A stretch of 64,000 bases of DNA from Streptomyces sp. NBC_00083. GTDB lineage: Bacteria; Actinomycetota; Actinomycetes; Streptomycetales; Streptomycetaceae. A program made the position numbers and the translations under genes. The number at the start of each line of letters is the position of its first letter. Position 1 is the first letter of the stretch. Under the pieces are notes generated by a model. It searched no databases. It worked only from the letters and a program-made list of their open reading frames with translations, and was not told where the DNA came from. The stretch covers positions 558,001 to 622,000 of the forward strand of contig NZ_JAPELY010000003.1 of assembly GCF_026343295.1 (NCBI RefSeq), written 5' to 3'. This document shows positions 58,412 through 64,000 of this stretch, piece after piece.

Positions 58412-59965
58412 GTGGACGAGTTCGACTATGTGGTGGTCGGCGGCGGCACCGCCGGCTGCGTCGTCGCCGCCCGGCTGAGTGAGGACCCGTCCGTCACGGT
58501 CTGCCTCCTGGAAGCGGGGCCGAGCGATGTCGGCGACGACAACGTCCTGCGCCTGGAGCGCTGGATGGGCCTTCTGGAGTCCGGCTACGACTGGGACTAC
58601 CCCGTCGAACCGCAGGAGCACGGCAACAGCTACATGCGGCACGCCCGCGCCCGCGTACTCGGCGGCTGCTCCTCGCACAACTCGTGCATCGCCTTCTGGG
58701 CGCCCGCCGAGGACCTCGACGCCTGGGAGGCGGCGGGCTGTTCGGGCTGGGGCGCGGCCGACGCCTTCCCGCTCTACCGGCGCCTGGAGACCAACGGCGA
58801 CCCCGGCGATCACCACGGCCGTACGGGACCGGTGAAGATCCGCACCGTCCAGCCCAACGACCCGTGCGGGACCGCCCTGTTGGAGGCGTGCGCACAGGCT
58901 TCCATCCCCACCACCGCCTTCAACACCGGTACGACGGTGCTGCGCGGCGCCGGCTGGTTCCAGATCAACTCCGACGAGAACAACATGCGCCAGTCGGCCT
59001 CGGTCGCCTATCTGCACCCCGTGCTCGGCAACCGCCCCAACCTGGAGGTGCGTACCGGAGTCCGCGCCAAGCACCTGCTGATCGACGCCGACCGGCGCTG
59101 CACGGGCGCCGCCTATCTCGATCCGGACCTGGTCCACTCCCGTACCGTCACCGCACGCCGCGAGACGATCGTCAGCTGCGGTGCGATCGACACGCCGAAG
59201 CTGCTGATGCTGTCGGGCATCGGACCCGCCGGCCATCTGCGGGACGTGGGCGTCGACGTGGTCGTGGACGCGCCCGGTGTGGGGGAGAACCTCCAGGACC
59301 ACCCGGAGGGCGTCATCATGTGGGAGGCCAAGCGGCCCATGGTGACCTCCTCCCAGCAGTGGTGGGAGATCGGCATCTTCGTCGACACCCAGCCGGGCCT
59401 CGACCGGCCCGACCTGATGTTCCACTACGGCTCGATGCCGTTCGACATGAACACCTACCGGCGCGGATACCCGACGAGCGAGAACGCGTTCTGCCTCACC
59501 CCCAACGTCACCCGCGCCCGCTCCCGCGGCACCGTACGGCTGCGCACCCGCGACTTCCGCGACAAGCCGCGCGTCGACCCGCGGTACTTCACGGACGAGC
59601 ACGACGTGCGGGTGATGACGTACGGCCTGCGCCTGGCCCGCGAGATCGCCGCGCAGCCGGCCCTCGCCCCGTGGGCCGGCGCCGAACTCGCCCCGGGCCC
59701 CGGCGTCCGCACCGACGACGAGCTGCTCGACTACATCGCGACGACGCACAACACGGTCTACCACCCGTCCTGCACGGTGAAGATGGGCGCGGACAACGAC
59801 CCGACCGCGCCCCTCGACGCCCGCCTGCGCGTCAAGGGAATCCAGGGCCTCCGCGTCGCCGACGGCTCGGCGATGCCGGACCTGGTCACCGTCAACCCGT
59901 GCATCACGACGATGATGATCGGAGAGAAGTGCGCGGACATGCTGAAGGAGGACGCCGGGAGATGA
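58412..59965 (+). CDS. codA: GMC oxidoreductase, choline-oxidase type
   Basis: A 517-residue flavoprotein. FDYVVVGGGTAGCVVAA binds FAD; GGCSSHNSCIAFW has His89 at the place where choline oxidase links FAD covalently. The C-terminal THNTVYHPSC and DLVTVNPCITT supply the catalytic His and Asn positions. This pattern fits choline oxidase (oxygen-using, four-electron path to glycine betaine) rather than BetA dehydrogenase. GTG start with AAGGAG. It completes the osmoprotectant set with the permease and aldehyde dehydrogenase. Confidence 0.85.
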   Translation: MDEFDYVVVGGGTAGCVVAARLSEDPSVTVCLLEAGPSDVGDDNVLRLERWMGLLESGYDWDYPVEPQEHGNSYMRHARARVLGGCSSHNSCIAFWAPAEDLDAWEAAGCSGWGAADAFPLYRRLETNGDPGDHHGRTGPVKIRTVQPNDPCGTALLEACAQASIPTTAFNTGTTVLRGAGWFQINSDENNMRQSASVAYLHPVLGNRPNLEVRTGVRAKHLLIDADRRCTGAAYLDPDLVHSRTVTARRETIVSCGAIDTPKLLMLSGIGPAGHLRDVGVDVVVDAPGVGENLQDHPEGVIMWEAKRPMVTSSQQWWEIGIFVDTQPGLDRPDLMFHYGSMPFDMNTYRRGYPTSENAFCLTPNVTRARSRGTVRLRTRDFRDKPRVDPRYFTDEHDVRVMTYGLRLAREIAAQPALAPWAGAELAPGPGVRTDDELLDYIATTHNTVYHPSCTVKMGADNDPTAPLDARLRVKGIQGLRVADGSAMPDLVTVNPCITTMMIGEKCADMLKEDAGR

Positions 59966-59966
59966 G

Positions 59967-60183
59967 TCAGTCCACCCGTACGGCGTGGACCGCGGTGAAG
60001 GCCAGCAGGGGAGCGGCGGTACGCGGCGGATCCTCCAGCAGGGGTGAGTGTCCGAGACCGGGCAGCAGCTCGACCCTCGCGCCCGGGACGGCCCGGTAGT
60101 CGGCGGCGGACGAGGACCGCCACCTGCGGTCGTCCTCGCCGAAGATGACCAGGAGCGGATTGCCGAGGGCCGTCAACCGTAGG
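59967..60183 (-). pseudogene. C-terminal remnant of an alpha/beta-hydrolase
   Basis: The frame encodes PLLVIFGEDDRRWRS (acidic triad residue) and ELLPGLGHSPLLEDP (the His), the closing part of an alpha/beta hydrolase, and ends within two bases of the choline-oxidase stop. The nucleophile part is missing and the upstream frame is unrelated. Likely a deletion remnant. Confidence 0.55.
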
Positions 60184-60362
60184 CCCCCGCAGCCCCGCGA
60201 CCCGCGCGCCGCCCGGAGGCGAGCCGGCCACCATGGTGAACGGTGCCGCGGCCACCCGCGCCGGGCGGGCCCGCCGGCCCGCCCCGGACAGGGCCCTTCC
60301 CGCACAGGGTCTCCCACCGGCGATGCGGCCCGCGCTCGACCCCGCCGCAGGAGCCGTCGTCA

Positions 60363-63200
60363 TCACTCCGGCCGCTCCGCCACGACCACGCGGAACCCCT
60401 GGTCGTAGTCGAAGAAGTCAGGTGGGTGGCGCCCGCGGTAGGCGCACCGTCCGTAGAGCTGCGGGTCGATCCAGGAGCTGCCCCGCACGACGCGATAGCC
60501 GTGGCCGTTCTCGTCCTCGCGCCCGTCGGCCGGATCGTACGGATAGGGGCGGTGCAGGCTGTGGGTCCACTCCCACACGTTCCCGGCCATGTCGGCACAG
60601 CCGAACGGAGACCGGGTCACCGCATAGGTCCCGACCGGGGTCGGCCCGAGGACCCTGCCCTCACGCGTGTTCGCGAACCGGGAGTCGCCCTTCCGCCCCC
60701 AGGGATAGGCGGGTGAACCGAAACCCTTCGCCGCGTGCTCCCACTCGGCCTCGGACGCGAGCCGGACGGCATGGCCGCGGGCCAGGCGGCCGGCCAGCTT
60801 CAGTTGCACGGTGAGCCAGGCGCAGTAAGCCATCGCCTCGTACCAAGTCACGCCCACCACGGGGTGGTTGGCCCGGCCGTACCGCTCGTCCTCCCAGAAG
60901 GCAGGGCGGGTTCGCGACCTTCGTGCGTAGTAGTCCTCCAGTTCGTCGATCGCCCGCTGGTCGGATTCCGAGACGAGGGCCCGCCAGCCCGCGATCTCCT
61001 TGGACGCGCCCGGCGTCTGCTGCCAGCGCGCCACGGTGCTGGGATCGACGCTGAGATGGCGGCGCAGATTGAGGAATTCCGCTTCCGGTCCGCCTCCGGG
61101 GTTCTCGCCCCGCAGCCAGGCGCGGCCCGCCTCCGTCCAGCAGCCGGACTTCCGGTAGCCGTCGTCCTCCACGAACCGGCGGTACTCGCCGTTCGTCACC
61201 GGATGGACGCCGATCCGGTAGGCCGTCAGACGGACGAGGTGCCGGGGCTCCTCCTCCTTTCCGAAGCCGTGCCCCTCACGCGCGAGCTGTCGGGTGACCC
61301 GTCCTGTGCTGCCGTTCCGGGCCTTGCCGCCGGGGACCTCGACGAGCCGGCCCAGACACACGGGCCGGTCGTCGACCGTCAGTTGTTCGAACCGTCCGTC
61401 GCCCAGCTCGCCGAGCACGTTTCCCGCCATGATCCGGGCTCTGAGGTGCACGGCGGGATCGGACATCTCCCGCTGCAGGTCCGCCACCAGGAGCGAGCGC
61501 AAGGAGTCGGTGGTCGCGACGCCTGCCTCCAGTACGCACCGGGCAGCCAGGACCGGGTTGACACCGCGGACCGACTCGATGAACGCGGTGGCGTCCTGCG
61601 CCAGGCCGGCCGCGAGGATGGTCGTCTCCTCCCACCCGCTCGAAGGCGGCGGAGGCAGGGGCTCATTGGGTCCGAGTGGTCCGGCATCGGGCATGTCCAC
61701 GGCCAGCCGGGCGACGGCCACCTGCGGCGTCAAGTCCTGCCCCGACCGCCAGCGGCGCAGCATCTCCCGCGCGGCCATGGCCTCCTGGAGCAGGTGATGG
61801 TAGAAGAAGATCTCCTCTTCGCCCTCGGCTCCGGCGTGGGATTCGAGCAGGCTTGTCGCCAGGCCGAGTTGGATTATCACGTCGGACGGTGTGTAGCCGC
61901 TGTCCGGCGGGGCGTCCACCTGGTGCCTGAGCAGCTGTGCCATGGCGGAGTAGGAGAGTTTCGTGCCCTCGCCGCTGGCCAGCATGGACCACGCCAATTG
62001 CGCCAACGCCGTGAACAGCACGGTCTGTGGAGGCCAATCGGCGTGGCCCTTGCTGGACTCCCTTCGGAACAGCACCTCGATGAAGTTGGTGAACAGCAGC
62101 GCGCGATTGGTGGGCAGGTCCCCCTCGAAGAGGTAGATCGCGGTGAGCATGGTGAGGAGATAGGGGTTCCGCGCCAGACTGACGAGGTTGTCGCGCCCCG
62201 CCGTGATCCGCGTCCAGAAGGATTCGGCGGATTCGTCGCCCAGGTACTGCTCCAGGAAGAGTCGGATCCGGGCGTCGTCCAGGGGGTCGATCTCCACCTG
62301 CTGGACTCCCAGCGGCTCGGAGTAGTCGCGTTGTCGGCACGAGAAGATGAACTGGTTCTCGGGCCACCGGTTGACGAAGTCCCGCCATGCGCGGATCTTG
62401 CCGCGGAACTCCTGGTCGCCGGTCCGAGGCATCTCGTTGAGGGAGTCGACCAGGAGAAGGAGCTCCCCGCGCGCCAGCAGGTCGTGCACGGACACGGAGT
62501 CGCCCAGCCGCTGTCGCGCCTGGTCCGCCACGAAGGCGTACGGGTCCGTGTAGTCGCGGTAGTCGGCCAGGGTGACGAGCAGCGGCAGCCGGCCCGCACC
62601 CGTGCGCAGACGTGTCTCGGCCGCCTCCAGCGCCAGTTTGCACAGCACCGTGGTCTTCCCGGCGCCGGGTTCCCCGAGGACGACGAAGGTGTTGTAACGG
62701 CGGGCCACCGTGGAGATGTCGGGCACCCGCTCGCGGAAGACGCGCCGCTCCGCCCCCTCGCCACGGGCGTGGAGGATGCTGAACTCCGGGTGCACCTCCA
62801 GCATTCCGGACGGATCCTGTACGACCGTCAGGGTGCCGGAGAGCGGCACGAACTGGGTGCCCCAGCGGCGCAGCACCGGACTGACGATCATGGATGCCAG
62901 GTAGGACGCCTGGTTGCGGGCGACCATGGAGGAGAGGGCCATGGCCGCTTCGAGCGACACCGTCGCGCCGGTGCCCTCGCTCGCGAGCGACATCGTCCGC
63001 CGGCCCTCGCCCTCCGCGAAGCGGATCGACGTGCCGGGCTGTTGGAGCATGTGGACCATGCCGTCGAGGGCCTGCTCCAACTGGGCCTGGGAGTAGCCCG
63101 ACAGCACGATGATCTGGTCTCGTCCGATGAAGGTGCCGGAGCTCACGTCGCCGTGAACCACCGCGCCGCCTTCCGTGGAGACCGACTCGGGCTCGAACAT
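60363..63200 (-). CDS. NACHT NTPase fused to FGE/sulfatase-modifying-factor domain (STAND)
   Basis: A 945-residue protein. Residues 11-32 form a beta-hairpin motif (GGAVVHGDVSSGTFIGRDQ) found at the start of many STAND conflict proteins. NACHT: Walker A GEPGAGKTT (Lys182), Walker B ELLLLVDSLNEMP (Asp252), followed by RDFVNRWPENQFIFSCR and the helical winged region. Residues about 612-942 are a C-terminal FGE-like domain: ANHPVVGVTWYEAMAYCAWL, RLASEAEWEHAAKG, DMAGNVWEWT, VVRGSSW and GFRVV. The usual active Cys pair of true FGE is not obvious. Close relatives include bacterial NLR-like immune proteins. ATG at 63200. Confidence 0.88.
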   Translation of the reverse strand: MFEPESVSTEGGAVVHGDVSSGTFIGRDQIIVLSGYSQAQLEQALDGMVHMLQQPGTSIRFAEGEGRRTMSLASEGTGATVSLEAAMALSSMVARNQASYLASMIVSPVLRRWGTQFVPLSGTLTVVQDPSGMLEVHPEFSILHARGEGAERRVFRERVPDISTVARRYNTFVVLGEPGAGKTTVLCKLALEAAETRLRTGAGRLPLLVTLADYRDYTDPYAFVADQARQRLGDSVSVHDLLARGELLLLVDSLNEMPRTGDQEFRGKIRAWRDFVNRWPENQFIFSCRQRDYSEPLGVQQVEIDPLDDARIRLFLEQYLGDESAESFWTRITAGRDNLVSLARNPYLLTMLTAIYLFEGDLPTNRALLFTNFIEVLFRRESSKGHADWPPQTVLFTALAQLAWSMLASGEGTKLSYSAMAQLLRHQVDAPPDSGYTPSDVIIQLGLATSLLESHAGAEGEEEIFFYHHLLQEAMAAREMLRRWRSGQDLTPQVAVARLAVDMPDAGPLGPNEPLPPPPSSGWEETTILAAGLAQDATAFIESVRGVNPVLAARCVLEAGVATTDSLRSLLVADLQREMSDPAVHLRARIMAGNVLGELGDGRFEQLTVDDRPVCLGRLVEVPGGKARNGSTGRVTRQLAREGHGFGKEEEPRHLVRLTAYRIGVHPVTNGEYRRFVEDDGYRKSGCWTEAGRAWLRGENPGGGPEAEFLNLRRHLSVDPSTVARWQQTPGASKEIAGWRALVSESDQRAIDELEDYYARRSRTRPAFWEDERYGRANHPVVGVTWYEAMAYCAWLTVQLKLAGRLARGHAVRLASEAEWEHAAKGFGSPAYPWGRKGDSRFANTREGRVLGPTPVGTYAVTRSPFGCADMAGNVWEWTHSLHRPYPYDPADGREDENGHGYRVVRGSSWIDPQLYGRCAYRGRHPPDFFDYDQGFRVVVAERPE

Positions 63201-63313
63201 GATCGCGCAATCCTCTGTGAGGGGACGTACCGCTCGTTCGGCCGGGCCGCCGGAGCGGAAGCCCGCTGCCTGTAGATGTGCCACCGTTCGGTGTCGCTGT
63301 AAAGGGGGTGTGC

Positions 63314-64000
63314 TCAGCCCGAGCGCGACACGAAGTCGGTGCGGCCCCCGTCCACGGTCAGGGCCTGTGCGGTCACGAAACTCGCCTCGTCGCTGGCGAG
63401 GAACAGAATGGCGTTGGCCACCTCGTCCGGCCTGCCGGGCCGTTGAAGGATCGTGCGGCCCACGGTGCCCGCTGTCGTGGCGCGTGTGCGGTCGCCGTCC
63501 ATCATGTCGGTGGCGATCAGACCGGGGCACACGGCGTTGACGGTGACCGCGGGGCCGAGTTCGAGGGCCAGTCGCTTGGTCAGCGCGATGAGCGCCGCTT
63601 TGGTGAGGGAATACGGAGTGTTGTCCGCCGTGGCCATCCCGAGTCCCGCCACCGATGCGACGTTCACGATGCGGCCGTAGCCGTGGCGAAGCATCAACCC
63701 GGCCGCGGCCTGCGCGCACTGGAGGGAGCCTTTGAGATTCACCGACCAGAGACCGTCCAGGAGTGGTTCGTCCATGGTCAGGCCCCGTCCCGGTGCCCAG
63801 ACGCCGGCGTTGTTGACGAGGATGTCGAGCCTGCCGAACCGTTCCTCGACGGCACCGAACATGGACGACACCTCGGCGGCCCGTGCGACGTCGGCCGCCA
63901 TGACCGTCGCCCGGCCCCCGGACCGCGTCACCTCATCGGCGGCCCCGCGTGCGGCAGCCTCGTCCCGGACGTAGTTGACGATCACCTCGGCACCTTCACG
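63314..64000 (-). CDS. Short-chain dehydrogenase/reductase (partial, N-terminus outside window)
   Basis: A 228-residue stretch, open to the right edge. LDILVNNAGVWAPG, INVASVAGLG-type Ser (VNVASVAGL) and PYSLTKAAL with the catalytic Tyr and Lys are SDR motifs; TVNAVCPGLIATDM follows. The cofactor GxxxGxG would be outside. Role unknown; FabG-like and glucose-dehydrogenase-type enzymes are alternatives. It lies 113 bases upstream of the NACHT-FGE gene on the same strand. Confidence 0.88.
   Translation of the reverse strand, partial: REGAEVIVNYVRDEAAARGAADEVTRSGGRATVMAADVARAAEVSSMFGAVEERFGRLDILVNNAGVWAPGRGLTMDEPLLDGLWSVNLKGSLQCAQAAAGLMLRHGYGRIVNVASVAGLGMATADNTPYSLTKAALIALTKRLALELGPAVTVNAVCPGLIATDMMDGDRTRATTAGTVGRTILQRPGRPDEVANAILFLASDEASFVTAQALTVDGGRTDFVSRSG

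Noticed and set aside
60735..63275. Long forward frame opposite the NACHT-FGE gene
   Set aside because: No domain content; explained by codon bias of the reverse-strand gene.

Overview
The window is 64 kb of very GC-rich DNA (about 72%) with GTG and TTG starts, strong third-position GC bias, a chaplin gene, many regulators (TetR, DeoR, ROK, PucR, BlaI, NarL) and secreted proteins. This points to the chromosome of a Streptomyces or a close relative. I see no phage, insertion sequence, CRISPR array or PKS/NRPS cluster. Two thirds or more of the genes are ordinary Streptomyces accessory metabolism, transport and regulation, and few are core genes apart from tRNA-Pro.

Layout. 1-1664: ABC exporter (cut by the left edge) preceded by two translationally coupled Nudix hydrolases. 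2104-3054: membrane protein with eleven 9-residue repeats; a 45-bp tandem repeat block follows. 3874-9086: secreted GH31 glucosidase, an acryloyl-CoA reductase-like enzyme, a VOC protein and a small secreted protein. 9173-11876: drug/metabolite transporter and PAP2 enzyme, divergent from a TetR regulator with a clear operator. 11944-14658: DeoR regulator divergent from a sugar-phosphate isomerase/aldolase pair. 14739-18865: P450 and lutABC lactate oxidation operon. 18927-23860: DUF309 protein, tRNA-Pro(GGG), HTH/NB-ARC/TPR STAND regulator, secreted protein and lipoprotein. 23915-27278: ROK regulator divergent from a frameshifted Asp-box/ricin-like secreted protein. 27366-30137: STAS, NarL-type response regulator, PAS histidine kinase and single-domain receiver on one strand. 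30517-31550: PRC-barrel and Dps stress proteins.

31777-37515: three-subunit molybdenum aldehyde oxidoreductase (PaoABC type) with a PucR regulator. 37640-40806: MgtC, rhomboid-like protein, long chaplin and a secreted protein. 41028-45178: orphan substrate-binding-like protein, DUF574 methyltransferase, and an SPFH protein coupled to an NAD-kinase-like protein. 45486-47237: Tat lipoprotein polysaccharide deacetylase and a small Cys-rich protein. 47287-50340: PAP2 and DedA genes divergent from a BlaI/M56 repressor-protease pair, with a perfect 18-bp operator between them; this looks like an envelope-stress module. 50406-54920: DoxX, P450, NTF2-like protein, a second signal-less binding protein, a decayed ferritin-like gene, a zinc-ribbon protein and a membrane protein. 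55140-59965: glycine betaine synthesis (betaine aldehyde dehydrogenase, APC permease, choline-oxidase-type GMC enzyme). 59967-64000: hydrolase remnant, a NACHT NTPase fused to an FGE/sulfatase-modifying-factor domain (a conflict or defence candidate), and an SDR cut by the right edge.

The most interesting items are the NACHT-FGE STAND protein, the BlaI/M56-DedA-PAP2 module, the SPFH/NAD-kinase-like pair, and the two tandem-repeat blocks near 2.3-3.7 kb. All assignments rest on reading the sequence and translations; no database search was possible.
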